DNA of 28,484 nucleotides from Thiohalophilus sp046483665 (GTDB taxonomy: Bacteria; Pseudomonadota; Gammaproteobacteria; UBA6429; Thiohalophilaceae), in the NCBI RefSeq assembly GCF_046483665.1, contig NZ_JAWOCR010000052.1, positions 1-28,484 on the forward strand, in the 5' to 3' direction. A program made the position numbers and the translations under genes. The notes beneath the pieces were generated by a model, which worked only from the letters and a program-made list of their open reading frames with translations, was not told the DNA's origin and did not search any database. Positions 15,701 through 23,708 of the stretch are shown here, piece after piece; positions within the stretch are counted from its first letter, which is position 1, and every line of letters starts with the position of its first letter.

Positions 15701-16176
15701 TGCGTATAGGGCAGGGATTTGATGCGCACCGTTTCAAGGCCGGTGGCCGGCTGGTCCTCGGTGGTGTCGAAATCCCCCACGATCAGGGTATGGCGGCACA
15801 CTCCGATGGGGATGTCGCCATCCACGCCCTGTGTGATGCGCTGCTCGGCGCTCTGGCGCTGGGCGATATCGGTCAGCACTTTCCCGATAGCGACGCGGAA
15901 TTTGCAGGCATCGATAGCCGGATTTTATTGCGCAAGGTGAGGACACTCATCAGTCAACGCCATCACCGGCTACATAACCTCGATCTCACCCTGATTGCCC
16001 AGCAGCCGAAACTGGCGCCCTATATCCTGGACATGCGTGAGATCCTCGCTGCGGATCTACAGACTCACATCGACAACATCAGTATCAAGGCGACTACCAC
16101 TGAAAAAATGGGCTTCACCGGCCGCGGCGAAGGCATCGCCGCTATGGCGGTCGTACTCCTTGTAAAAAGAGAATAA
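15700..16176 (+). CDS. ispF: IspF, 2-C-methyl-D-erythritol 2,4-cyclodiphosphate synthase
   Basis: IspF closes CDP-ME 2-phosphate to the cyclic diphosphate MEcPP, releasing CMP. The 158-residue product has the metal ligands D8 and H10 (GQGFDAHRF) and H42 (DVAIHALCDALLGALALGDIG), the substrate segment HFPDSD, and the C-terminal KATTTEKMGFTGRGEGIAAMAV. It overlaps ispD by one base (TAATG), so the two MEP-pathway enzymes are translationally coupled. A CGCAGAG-family repeat begins right at its TAA stop. Confidence 0.98.
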   Translation: MRIGQGFDAHRFKAGGRLVLGGVEIPHDQGMAAHSDGDVAIHALCDALLGALALGDIGQHFPDSDAEFAGIDSRILLRKVRTLISQRHHRLHNLDLTLIAQQPKLAPYILDMREILAADLQTHIDNISIKATTTEKMGFTGRGEGIAAMAVVLLVKRE

Positions 16177-16419
16177 CGCAGAGGCGCGAAGGCGCAGAGA
16201 ACCGTAGAGTTAAAAATAAAATGTTACTCTGTGAACGTAAATGGTTATCAACTTTCTATTGTTTGGTTTTTAATGACCTGATTTAAAAGTATATCTACGG
16301 AAGATATTTTCGATGCCGAGCCTGTCTGAAAATCTCAAAACAATTTAGAACACTTAATAATAATGAAAAATATATTTATGATTTCTTTGCGTCCTCTGTG
16401 TCTTTGCGCCTCTGCGTTG
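16173..16419. repeat. Inverted CGCAGAG-family pair bracketing the ispF-truD gap
   Basis: The block at 16173-16210 starts at the ispF stop (CGCAGAGG, CGCGAAGG, CGCAGAG). The block at 16383-16419 is in opposite orientation (CTTTGCGT, CTTTGCGC, CTCTGCG) and ends 15 bases before the truD ATG. The AT-rich 170 bases between them show nothing else recognisable. Confidence 0.6.
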
Positions 16420-16433
16420 GATCTTATCGATCT

Positions 16434-17462
16434 ATGAAATCGCACTGGTCCAGTCTTGCCCACGCCTTCGGTCAACCGGCGGTTCAAGGTTTATTGCGGC
16501 AACAAATCGACGATTTTGTGGTCGAGGAGCAGCTCGGATTTGAACCGACCGGCGAGGGGCAGCATGTCTGGCTGTGGATCGAAAAGCGGGATCGCAACAC
16601 GCAGGATATCGCGCTGGATCTGGCACGCCATGCCGGTATCAAGCCCAATGCGGTCGGTTTTTCCGGGATGAAGGATCGCCGCGCGGTGACCCGCCAGTGG
16701 TTCAGCCTGGATCTGGCTGGTAAAGAGGAACCTGACTGGGAAGCGCTGAATGATAAGAGCCTCGCGGTTCTGCAGGTCACACGTCACGGCAAAAAACTGC
16801 GCCGGGGCGTACATAAAGCCAACCGCTTTGTCATTATCCTGCGCGATATTGAGGGGGAGACCGACTCACTGAATGAACGACTGGCACAAATCAGGGAAAC
16901 CGGTGTTCCGAACTATTTCGGTGATCAGCGCTTTGGTCGTGATGAGGCCAACCTGACACAGGCCACGCAGATGTTTGCCGGGCAACGGGTCAATAATCGG
17001 AACAAGCGAAGCATCTACCTTTCGGCGGCCCGCTCGTTTTTATTTAACCAGTTGCTCTCTCACCGGGTCAGTGATCATAGCTGGGACCGCCCGCAGGTGG
17101 GCGATGTCATGCAGCTGGCGGGTACTCACAGCATCTTCTTCCCGGATTCAATTGATGAGACGATCCATCAGAGAATGAACGAGATGGATATCCATCTCAC
17201 CGGATCTTTATGGGGCCGCGGTGAAATCAAAAGCGGCGGGGCGATCAGGATACTGGAGCAACAGCTGACTGACGACTATCCCGACTATTGCGCCGGACTG
17301 GAACAGGCGGGTCTGAAGCAGGAACGACGCAGCCTGCGCCTGGTTGTTCGTGATCTTGACTGGAAACTGGAAGATCAGACCCTGACACTGATGTTTTCAC
17401 TGGAAACCGGCGCGTATGCCACCGTGGTTATCCGCGAATGTGTTGAGCTCCGGTCCTACTAA
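16434..17462 (+). CDS. truD: TruD, tRNA pseudouridine(13) synthase
   Basis: TruD isomerises U13 of tRNA-Glu to pseudouridine. Family blocks are QIDDFVVEEQLGFEPTGEG, GFSGMKDRRAVTRQWFS with catalytic D81 after K80, HGKKLRRGVHKANRF, GVPNYFGDQRFGRDEANL, and the TRUD insertion domain up to the closing LFSLETGAYATVVIREC. The ATG at 16434 gives 342 residues (E. coli 349) and the natural MKSHWSSLAHAFGQP start. A longer start at 16398 would add residues encoded by the repeat and is rejected. In E. coli truD is followed directly by surE; here a - strand block of about 3.3 kb separates them. Confidence 0.96.
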   Translation: MKSHWSSLAHAFGQPAVQGLLRQQIDDFVVEEQLGFEPTGEGQHVWLWIEKRDRNTQDIALDLARHAGIKPNAVGFSGMKDRRAVTRQWFSLDLAGKEEPDWEALNDKSLAVLQVTRHGKKLRRGVHKANRFVIILRDIEGETDSLNERLAQIRETGVPNYFGDQRFGRDEANLTQATQMFAGQRVNNRNKRSIYLSAARSFLFNQLLSHRVSDHSWDRPQVGDVMQLAGTHSIFFPDSIDETIHQRMNEMDIHLTGSLWGRGEIKSGGAIRILEQQLTDDYPDYCAGLEQAGLKQERRSLRLVVRDLDWKLEDQTLTLMFSLETGAYATVVIRECVELRSY

Positions 17463-17756
17463 ACTAAACTCGGGAATGGTGTCTGGAACAGATTCCTTTG
17501 TATTTGTGTCGGGCATTGGCTTTAACGCGGGGTTCGCAGAGGCGCGGAGTAATAACTCTATTCAAAGAATGATCAGAAAATGATTCTTTGCTCCTGCATC
17601 TGAAGTATTACTTTCTGGCAACCCGACTACTGTCACGAGGTAATTGCCAACGCAATCTGCGCAGATAGATAAAATTTCCCAATGTCGAAGTCTTTTTGCA
17701 AAGGGTAAGTAAAGTGGTACTACCTGATATAGGCAAAGTTACTCAGTGAAAAGGCG

Positions 17757-17840
17757 TGGTATCCGGAATACGGCTTAAGAACCGTAGATGACAAGCTCCA
17801 CTCGAGAGTTTGCAAAACTAAATAGATGTTCCGAATACCA
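17757..17840. repeat. Long-range inverted repeat
   Basis: TGGTATCCGGAA (17757-17768) and TTCCGAATACCA (17829-17840) match at 11 of 12 positions as inverted copies around a 60-base loop that contains a further 5-bp stem (TACGG/CCGTA). It may be a small mobile element remnant or an RNA structure. Confidence 0.35.
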
Positions 17841-17870
17841 GTCCAGGGAGAGTGTTTCGTCGCGTTGTTC

Positions 17871-17905
17871 CTCGCAATGACCTCTCTATTTGCGGTCATT
17901 GCGAG
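17871..17905. repeat. GTCATTGCGAG palindromic repeat
   Basis: CTCGCAATGACC (17871-17882) and GGTCATTGCGAG (17894-17905) are perfect 12-base inverted arms around an 11-base loop. The right side continues with CGAAGCGAAGCAATC, a sequence widely dispersed in bacterial genomes as an intergenic palindromic repeat. Confidence 0.65.
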
Positions 17906-17983
17906 CGAAGCGAAGCAATCTTTTGAACAAAGTGATCGGATATCCGGAACGTTTACCTGGTAGATATACGAGGCTCGAAGCGG

Positions 17984-18014
17984 CGCAGAGAAAACTAAAA
18001 TAATTTTCTCTGCG
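17984..18014. repeat. CGCAGAG-family hairpin downstream of the chemoreceptor gene
   Basis: CGCAGAGAAAA (17984-17994) and TTTTCTCTGCG (18004-18014) are perfect 11-base inverted arms with a 9-base loop. It lies 45 bases beyond the 3' end of the - strand gene. Because of the A and T runs inside the stem it could end transcription in either direction. Confidence 0.5.
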
Positions 18015-18058
18015 ACTCCGCGACCTTTGCGTACCCCCGCGTTATTAATTGAGTATTA

Positions 18059-20092
18059 CTAGGAGCTGGATACCTTGAAGTTGGAGACCAGACCCTGCAG
18101 TTCGCTGGCCAGGCGTGACAGCTCGTTGGCGGCGGTGGTGGTCTGACCGGCGCCACTGGCGGTCTGCTCAGCGACCTGGCTGATGTTGACGATGTTGCGG
18201 TTCATCTCCTCGGCAACAGCATTCTGCTCTTCGGAGGCACTGGCGATCTGATTGTTCATATCGCGAATCGTGGCGACAGCCCGGGCAATGGCATCCAGTG
18301 ACTGGGCGGCTTCCTTGGCTCCATCGGCGCCGCTTTGCGCGGTCTGGCGACCGGTTTCCATCACGCTGACCGCCTGCCTGGCACCGCTTTGCAATTTATC
18401 GATCATCTCCTCGATTTCCGTCGTGGATTCCTGCGTACGTTGTGCCAGGGTGCGAACCTCGTCGGCTACGACTGCAAAGCCCCGGCCCTGTTCGCCCGCG
18501 CGGGCAGCTTCGATGGCCGCATTGAGGGCCAGCAGATTGGTTTGCTCGGCAATGCCCTTGATGACATCGAGTACAGTGCTGATGTTGTCGCTGTCCTGGG
18601 CCAGTTTATCGATGACCTGGGCGGCATTTTCCACCTCGCTGGCCAGGGCGAGAATCGTCTCACTGGTCTTGTCCACCACCTGCTTGCCGCCCTGGGTTTC
18701 GTTGTCGGCATTGTTGGCGGCACCGGCGGCCGATTCGGCATTTTTCGCCACTTCACCCACGGTAGCGGTCATTTCGTTCATGGCCGTGGCAACTTGCTCG
18801 GTCTCATTGCGCTGCTGCTCGATATTCTTGCTGCTGTCGTCGGCGACGGCACTGACTTCTTCGGTAGCCGAGGCCAGCTGGGTGGCGGCGCTGATAACCT
18901 GCTGAATCAGCGCTTCGTTCTGTTCGGCCATGTTATTAAAACTGGTCGAAATGTTACGCATTTCATCCTTGCTGGTGATATTGACCCGTGCAGTCAGGTC
19001 GCCTCCTGCCAGATGGGTAGCCGCCTCCTCAATCCGACTGATGTTGTCCTTCACAGAAAGGTAGAGTCCGGCAAACATATACACGACCAGCAACAGGACT
19101 AACACCACCACGGCAATCTCGATGATTTCGGCTCTTTGATCGTAGCTAATCCGTTCGATAAACAACCTGTCCAGGGTCGGTACGATGGCATCATACAGGG
19201 CATAGGATTGGTTTATCGCAGCGGTGGCATTATCGTAGAAAGTTTTGCTGTTAATGGTGATCGTTTCCTTGTTGAGCAATTCATTCCTCAACAGGGATTC
19301 CATATCATGGATAGCCTGGTTGTTTTTTTCTTCCACGGACTGTAGCCGGGCGGCCACGCCGGAGTTGGCGGCGAAGGCGGCTTCCAGGCCGTCGTGCAGC
19401 CTTTGGGCATTGTTTTGGATTTCGTTGTCGAGAATGGATAACCGGATGAAACTCTCCTGTGTGAATTCACCCGCCGAGGCAACCTGGCTGCCGATGGCAC
19501 GGGATTTACCCATCGCTTCGGTCAGGGTCAGAATCCTGGAAACCAGGGCATCCCCCAGGTAATAACTGTCCAGTGACGGGTCGAGGGTAATCCCGGAGTT
19601 GTCCGCCACGCGTCTGACCAGCGCCATGATGTCGGCGATCAGTTTCGAATGGCTCTGCAGGCTTTCAGCCGGTTGCATGGAGAAGGTATTGTCCTTGATG
19701 TTACCCCACTGTCGCTGGATAGCACTCAGCGCGTTGCCGGTCTCCAGTGCGCCACCGAGTTGTCCATCAACCTGTTTCAACTGATTCAGAGCACTGTCAA
19801 CCTCGTCGCGTTTTTGCATGATCCGGGAACGCAATGCGTCGTTGCCAGTGAGATAGGCGCCGGTGAGGCCGCGATGTTGCTGGATCAACTGAACAGGCTC
19901 ACGGGCGGTCTTGATATAGGCCAGGCCGTTACGTTCGTTCTGTAAAAATTTAATTTCCTCGTCCAGGCCGGAAATGAGAATACCGGCCAGAACAACCATC
20001 GGGATCATCACAATGACAAAAATCAATCCGAATTTGAACGGATAACGAAACCGGCTCAGCAGATACACGGCGGGGTTAAACAGTGCTTTCAT
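18059..20092 (-). CDS. Methyl-accepting chemotaxis protein, two membrane helices
   Basis: This 677-residue transmembrane chemoreceptor has TM1 at about residues 20-42 (FGLIFVIVMIPMVVLAGILI), a periplasmic sensor of about 280 residues with no specific family recognised (mostly helical, QQHRGLTGAYL near its start), TM2 at about 323-345, a HAMP linker (HLAGGDLTARVNITSKDEM) and a long cytoplasmic coiled coil. The hairpin tip at about 511-545 contains IAEQTNLLALNAAIEAARAG and GRGFAVVADEVR, the part that contacts CheA and CheW. The C-terminus lacks an NWETF-type CheR tether. ATG at 20092 has AAGGAG 5 bases upstream; an in-frame start at 20149 has no such site. The ligand is unknown. The gene follows the Smr gene on the same strand. 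Confidence 0.95.
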   Translation of the reverse strand: MKALFNPAVYLLSRFRYPFKFGLIFVIVMIPMVVLAGILISGLDEEIKFLQNERNGLAYIKTAREPVQLIQQHRGLTGAYLTGNDALRSRIMQKRDEVDSALNQLKQVDGQLGGALETGNALSAIQRQWGNIKDNTFSMQPAESLQSHSKLIADIMALVRRVADNSGITLDPSLDSYYLGDALVSRILTLTEAMGKSRAIGSQVASAGEFTQESFIRLSILDNEIQNNAQRLHDGLEAAFAANSGVAARLQSVEEKNNQAIHDMESLLRNELLNKETITINSKTFYDNATAAINQSYALYDAIVPTLDRLFIERISYDQRAEIIEIAVVVLVLLLVVYMFAGLYLSVKDNISRIEEAATHLAGGDLTARVNITSKDEMRNISTSFNNMAEQNEALIQQVISAATQLASATEEVSAVADDSSKNIEQQRNETEQVATAMNEMTATVGEVAKNAESAAGAANNADNETQGGKQVVDKTSETILALASEVENAAQVIDKLAQDSDNISTVLDVIKGIAEQTNLLALNAAIEAARAGEQGRGFAVVADEVRTLAQRTQESTTEIEEMIDKLQSGARQAVSVMETGRQTAQSGADGAKEAAQSLDAIARAVATIRDMNNQIASASEEQNAVAEEMNRNIVNISQVAEQTASGAGQTTTAANELSRLASELQGLVSNFKVSSS

Positions 20093-20266
20093 GACAACTC
20101 CTTCATATTTTGTCGCTGTTGCTGTCCCAATCTGACGGGAGAAAGCCATACCCGGATTTGTCAGGGATTCGATAGCAGTTCAGCACAGGGTTTTCTGGAG
20201 TTATTAGCGGATAGATTGCAACAAGCTTTAGAGGTTGTTTTCTGCTCGCCGTATATTAAGCTGAGT

Positions 20267-20809
20267 TCAGTTTCGCTTGAGCAGCAGGTAAATGGCGCCG
20301 GTGCCCCCGTCGACCGGGCGGGCGGAGCAGAACGCCAGCACTTCATCGCGCTGCTGCAGCCAGTGGTTGACGTACTGTTTGAGCACAGGACGCTTCTGCT
20401 GTGAGCCGTGCCCCTTGCCGTGGATGATACGCACGCAGCGCACCCGGTTTTGCCGGCACCTGGCCAGAAAACCGACCACAGCCTCGCGGGCCTGTTCGCG
20501 AAACAGACCATGCAGATCCAGCTCGGCCTCGATCGCCAGCTCGCCGCGGCGCAGTTTTTTGACCAGTTTGTGCTGCAGACCGTCACGGGTAAACAGCAGT
20601 TCCTCGCCGGTTTCAAGTTCCTCGGGATGCAGCGGGTCGGAGAGCATTTCTTCCAGCACCGCGGCTTCGTCCAGCTCACGCTGGCGGGGGCGGGGTGCCG
20701 GTCTGGTACGCGGCGGTTCATGGCGAGGTTCGGCCTGCAAGGGACGGACATCCTGCACGGCCTCGCGGAACAGGGCCTGTTCCTCTTTACTGGGGAATTT
20801 CTTGTTCAT
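20267..20809 (-). CDS. smrA: Smr-domain nuclease, SmrA-like
   Basis: This 180-residue protein has an N-terminal arm EEQALFREAVQDVRPLQ and the segment FTRDGLQHKLVKKLRRGELAIEAELDLHG, ending in a Smr domain with DLHG (98-101), IIHGKGHGS (HGKG 130-133) and GGTGAIYLLLKR. Smr domains are DNA or RNA endonucleases related to the MutS2 C-terminus; E. coli SmrB cuts mRNA at collided ribosomes. The arm and the GLQH-KLR segment resemble E. coli SmrA (YdaL) more than SmrB. Unlike E. coli SmrA, the DLHG motif is intact, so activity is expected. The ribosome binding site is weak. It is divergent from surE and 174 bases upstream of the chemoreceptor gene. Confidence 0.88.
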   Translation of the reverse strand: MNKKFPSKEEQALFREAVQDVRPLQAEPRHEPPRTRPAPRPRQRELDEAAVLEEMLSDPLHPEELETGEELLFTRDGLQHKLVKKLRRGELAIEAELDLHGLFREQAREAVVGFLARCRQNRVRCVRIIHGKGHGSQQKRPVLKQYVNHWLQQRDEVLAFCSARPVDGGTGAIYLLLKRN

Positions 20810-20899
20810 TACAAATCATTTGCGAGGTCGCCGGTTGATGAGGATCCGCCCGCGCCGCGGCCTGTTCAGGAAAATGTAGGCGGGATCGTGCTTATCCGG

Positions 20900-20905
20900 T
20901 ATAGT
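20900..20905 (+). promoter_or_regulatory. Candidate -10 box for the surE operon
   Basis: TATAGT lies 62 bases before the surE ATG in the 157-base smrA/surE divergent gap; no clear -35 hexamer accompanies it. Confidence 0.3.
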
Positions 20906-20966
20906 AGAGTCAAATTTACCGACTATTCAACCACTTCCAACCAAGACGTGAGTTTCTGCAACAGCA

Positions 20967-21725
20967 ATGCGGATACTGTTGAGTAATGATGACGGCTATG
21001 AAGCCCCGGGAATCAATACCCTGGCCGAGGCCCTGCAGGATATCGCCGAGATTACTATCGTGGCGCCGGAGCGGGATCGCAGCGGTGCCAGTAATTCCCT
21101 GACCCTGGAAATGCCGATCCGCGCCCGCCGCCTGGGTGAGAATCTGATCCGGGTCGACGGGACACCCACCGATTGCGTTCACCTGGCTATCACTGGCCTC
21201 CTGGATCACGAACCCGACATGGTCATTTCCGGCATTAATGCCGGGGCCAATATGGGCGATGATGTGCTCTATTCGGGGACCGTGGCTGCGGCCATGGAGG
21301 GGCGTTTTCTCGGCTTGCCGGCGGTGGCGGTTTCCCTGGCGGGTAGCGGCCACCGCTTCATCCATTACGAGGCGGCCGCCAGAGTGGCACGCCAGTTCAT
21401 CGATCGCCTGGCCAGTGATCCGCTGCCGCAGGATACCATCTTGAATATTAATGTACCGGATATACCGTTTGAGGAATTGTCGGGCTACCAGGCCACCCGC
21501 CTGGGCCATCGGCACAAGGCCGAGCCGGTGATCAAAGCCGAGGACCCCCGCGGCCGCGATATTTACTGGGTGGGGCCGCCGGGGGCAGAGCAGGATGCCG
21601 GACCGGGCACCGACTTTTACGCGGTGCGCAACGGCTATGTCTCTGTCACGCCCATTCAAATCGATTTGACCCGTCATCAGAGCCTGCAGTCGGTCACCGA
21701 CTGGCTGGCGAAGTGGGGCGCATGA
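20967..21725 (+). CDS. surE: SurE, 5'/3'-nucleotidase
   Basis: SurE is a metal-dependent phosphatase acting on nucleoside monophosphates and short polyphosphates, linked to stationary-phase survival. The 252-residue protein (E. coli 253) starts MRILLSNDDGYEAPG with ligands D8 and D9, then APERDRSGASNSLTL with S39, and VISGINAGANMGDDVLYSGTVAAAMEG with N91. All four metal ligands are in place. The start has only a weak ribosome binding site. Its TGA overlaps the pcm ATG by four bases, so it heads the coupled surE-pcm-yqaA-nlpD chain. Confidence 0.98.
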   Translation: MRILLSNDDGYEAPGINTLAEALQDIAEITIVAPERDRSGASNSLTLEMPIRARRLGENLIRVDGTPTDCVHLAITGLLDHEPDMVISGINAGANMGDDVLYSGTVAAAMEGRFLGLPAVAVSLAGSGHRFIHYEAAARVARQFIDRLASDPLPQDTILNINVPDIPFEELSGYQATRLGHRHKAEPVIKAEDPRGRDIYWVGPPGAEQDAGPGTDFYAVRNGYVSVTPIQIDLTRHQSLQSVTDWLAKWGA

Positions 21726-22384
21726 ATACGCATCTGGGGATTGGCATGACCTCGCAACGCACCCGCGATCGCCTCATCGAGCGCTTGCGGGACAAGGGCA
21801 TCGCCAACGAGGCGGTGCTGGAAGTCATGCGCTCTACTCCTCGCCATCTGTTTGTCGACGAAGCGCTTGCCTCGCGCGCCTACGAAGATACTGCCCTGCC
21901 GATTGGCAACGGCCAGACCATCTCCCAGCCCTATATTGTCGCTCGCATGACCGAAGTTCTGCTCGGATCCCATCCTCCGCAACGGGTGCTGGAAGTAGGC
22001 ACCGGTTGTGGCTATCAGACCGCGATTCTGGCCCAACTGGTGGAAGAGGTTTTCACCGTAGAGCGTATCGCGCCGCTGCAGCAGCGCGCACGCGAGTTGC
22101 TCTACGAACTGGCTCTCAATAATGTGCGCTATCAACACAGCGACGGCAACTGGGGCTGGAAATACCATGCGCCCTATGATGGGATTATCGTCACTGCCGC
22201 GCCCGATGCGGTCCCTGAAGAGCTATTGCAGCAACTGGCTGACGGCGGACGGCTGGTGATTCCGACGGGTGGGCAGGGGCAGGCCCAGCGATTGCGCCTG
22301 ATCACGCGCCAGGGCAATGAATTCAGCGAGACCCGACTGGAGGCAGTCAGTTTCGTGCCATTGGTTTTAGGAGATGTATCGTGA
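21722..22384 (+). CDS. pcm: Pcm, protein-L-isoaspartate O-methyltransferase
   Basis: Pcm methylates isoaspartyl residues from SAM, starting repair of aged proteins. The 220-residue product has the SAM motif VLEVGTGCGYQTAILA (from residue 89), the isoaspartate-contacting GNGQTISQPYIVARMTE, and the late blocks DGIIVTAAPDAVPEELL and GGRLVIPTG. ATG at 21722 overlaps the surE stop (ATGA); GTG at 21713 is possible but would overlap more. Its stop overlaps the yqaA start as GTGA. Confidence 0.97.
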   Translation: MNTHLGIGMTSQRTRDRLIERLRDKGIANEAVLEVMRSTPRHLFVDEALASRAYEDTALPIGNGQTISQPYIVARMTEVLLGSHPPQRVLEVGTGCGYQTAILAQLVEEVFTVERIAPLQQRARELLYELALNNVRYQHSDGNWGWKYHAPYDGIIVTAAPDAVPEELLQQLADGGRLVIPTGGQGQAQRLRLITRQGNEFSETRLEAVSFVPLVLGDVS

Positions 22385-22962
22385 AACTGTTTACTGTCCT
22401 GTTCGATCGGGTCATGTTGTGGTCCGCCCATCGTCGGGCGCCCACCTATCTGGCCGGCCTCAGCTTTGCCGAATCTTCTTTTTTCCCCATTCCTCCCGAT
22501 GTCATGCTGGCGCCCATGGCCCTGGCGAAACCTGAGCGCGCCTGGCGTCTTGCCTTGCTGACGACGATCGCCTCGGTACTGGGTGGTATGCTCGGTTATC
22601 TGATTGGTATGTTTGCCTTTGAAATAATCGAACCATTGCTGCACAGTGCCGGTTACTGGGATAAATATCTGCAGACACGGGCCTGGTTCGATGAATGGGG
22701 TATATGGGTAATCTTTATTGCCGGATTTTCCCCGATCCCTTATAAGATTTTTACTATCACGGCAGGGGTTGTCAGTATGGCGTTCATCCCTTTTGTGATC
22801 GCCTCGATTATCGGGCGCGGTGCGCGCTTTTTTATGGTGGCAGGTCTGATGAAATGGGGCGGGCCGGTCATGCATCAAACCCTGCGTCAGTATATTGATC
22901 GGCTTGGTTGGCTGGTGATCCTTGCTGTGATTGTGGCGTACTTTGTTTTGAATAACGGATGA
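22381..22962 (+). CDS. yqaA: YqaA family membrane protein (DedA/VTT superfamily)
   Basis: This is a 193-residue inner-membrane protein with a GTG start inside the pcm stop (GTGA). The hydrophobic segments are around LALLTTIASVLGGMLGYLIG, VIFIAGFSPIPYKIFTITAG and WLVILAVIVAYFVL. The G-F-x-P-I-P-x-K stretch with the following small-residue helix is the DedA/VTT core, and FFPIPPDVMLAPM marks the first re-entrant part. DedA-type proteins are linked to lipid carrier or phospholipid translocation and proton motive force; the substrate of the YqaA branch is not known. The position between pcm and nlpD supports the name. It overlaps nlpD by ATGA. Confidence 0.88.
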   Translation: MKLFTVLFDRVMLWSAHRRAPTYLAGLSFAESSFFPIPPDVMLAPMALAKPERAWRLALLTTIASVLGGMLGYLIGMFAFEIIEPLLHSAGYWDKYLQTRAWFDEWGIWVIFIAGFSPIPYKIFTITAGVVSMAFIPFVIASIIGRGARFFMVAGLMKWGGPVMHQTLRQYIDRLGWLVILAVIVAYFVLNNG

Positions 22963-23693
22963 AACCTGGAGTTATTGGTATCGTTATGGTGGTGGTGGCG
23001 TTGGCCGGGTGCCGGCCTTTCGTGCATTATGACCCGGATCGCGAGCGCGGCGGTAAAGGCGCTGTGTATACCGTCAGCAAGGGCGATACCCTCTATTCCA
23101 TCGCCTGGCAACACGGCCACGATTACCGTACGGTGGCGCGCTGGAACGGGATCAGCGTCCCCTATACCATCTATCCCGGCCAGAAAATCCATATGTATCC
23201 AGGGCGTACTGCCCCTGCACAAAGCGCGGATAACACCGATAAAGTCGACGCCAGCCCGCGCCGCCCCCGCCCCCGTCGCAGCGCACCGTCACCCGAACCG
23301 CCGGATGATAATCGTACACTGACATGGGAATGGCCGGTTGAGGGTGAGATTGTCAACACATTTTCAGGCAGTGATCCCGGGAAAAAAGGACTGGATATTG
23401 CTGGCCGAATGGGGCTGTCAGTCAAGGCTGCGGCAGATGGCAAAGTGGTTTACAGTGGTAACGGTTTACGCGGTTATGGAAACCTGATAATAATAAAACA
23501 TAATACCACCTATTTCAGCGCTTACGCCTATAACAGCAAGTTGCACGTCCAGGAGAATGACATGGTCGAGTCCGGACAGCACATTGCAGATATGGGAAAT
23601 AACGGATCGGGGCCGGCGATGCTGCATTTCGAGATTCGTCGCAACGGTACACCGCAGGACCCGGTCAAGTACTTGCCAAAGAAGGGGTCGTAG
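22959..23693 (+). CDS. nlpD: NlpD-like murein hydrolase activator lipoprotein (LysM and degenerate M23)
   Basis: This 244-residue outer-membrane lipoprotein has a signal peptide ending in the lipobox LAGC (C18). A LysM peptidoglycan-binding domain (VYTVSKGDTLYSIAWQHG, about 36-79) is followed by a proline- and arginine-rich linker and an M23 LytM domain from about residue 126. As in E. coli NlpD, the zinc ligands are missing: KKGLDIAG stands where active enzymes have HxGxD, and FSAYAYNSKL replaces the HLH-type motif. It should therefore activate the amidase AmiC during cell separation rather than cut peptidoglycan. In E. coli the main rpoS promoter lies inside nlpD; rpoS starts 15 bases after this gene. 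Confidence 0.94.
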   Translation: MKPGVIGIVMVVVALAGCRPFVHYDPDRERGGKGAVYTVSKGDTLYSIAWQHGHDYRTVARWNGISVPYTIYPGQKIHMYPGRTAPAQSADNTDKVDASPRRPRPRRSAPSPEPPDDNRTLTWEWPVEGEIVNTFSGSDPGKKGLDIAGRMGLSVKAAADGKVVYSGNGLRGYGNLIIIKHNTTYFSAYAYNSKLHVQENDMVESGQHIADMGNNGSGPAMLHFEIRRNGTPQDPVKYLPKKGS

Positions 23694-23708
23694 TCACGGT
23701 AGTCGCCT

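Larger units (their letters stand above)
17463..18058. other. 596-base convergent gap between truD and the chemoreceptor gene
   Basis: No convincing gene is seen. It holds a CGCAGAG-family fragment at 17524-17555, a long-range inverted repeat at 17757-17840, a GTCATTGCGAG-type palindrome at 17871-17905, and a CGCAGAG-family hairpin at 17984-18014 followed by a further reversed unit to about 18044. The stretch 17556-17750 shows nothing. Confidence 0.5.

Noticed and set aside
18335..19102. 255-codon + strand frame opposite the chemoreceptor gene
   Set aside because: Gly- and Leu-rich translation produced by the Ala-rich coiled coil on the other strand.
20916..21677. 253-codon - strand frame opposite surE
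   Set aside because: Antisense shadow; surE is complete with all metal ligands.
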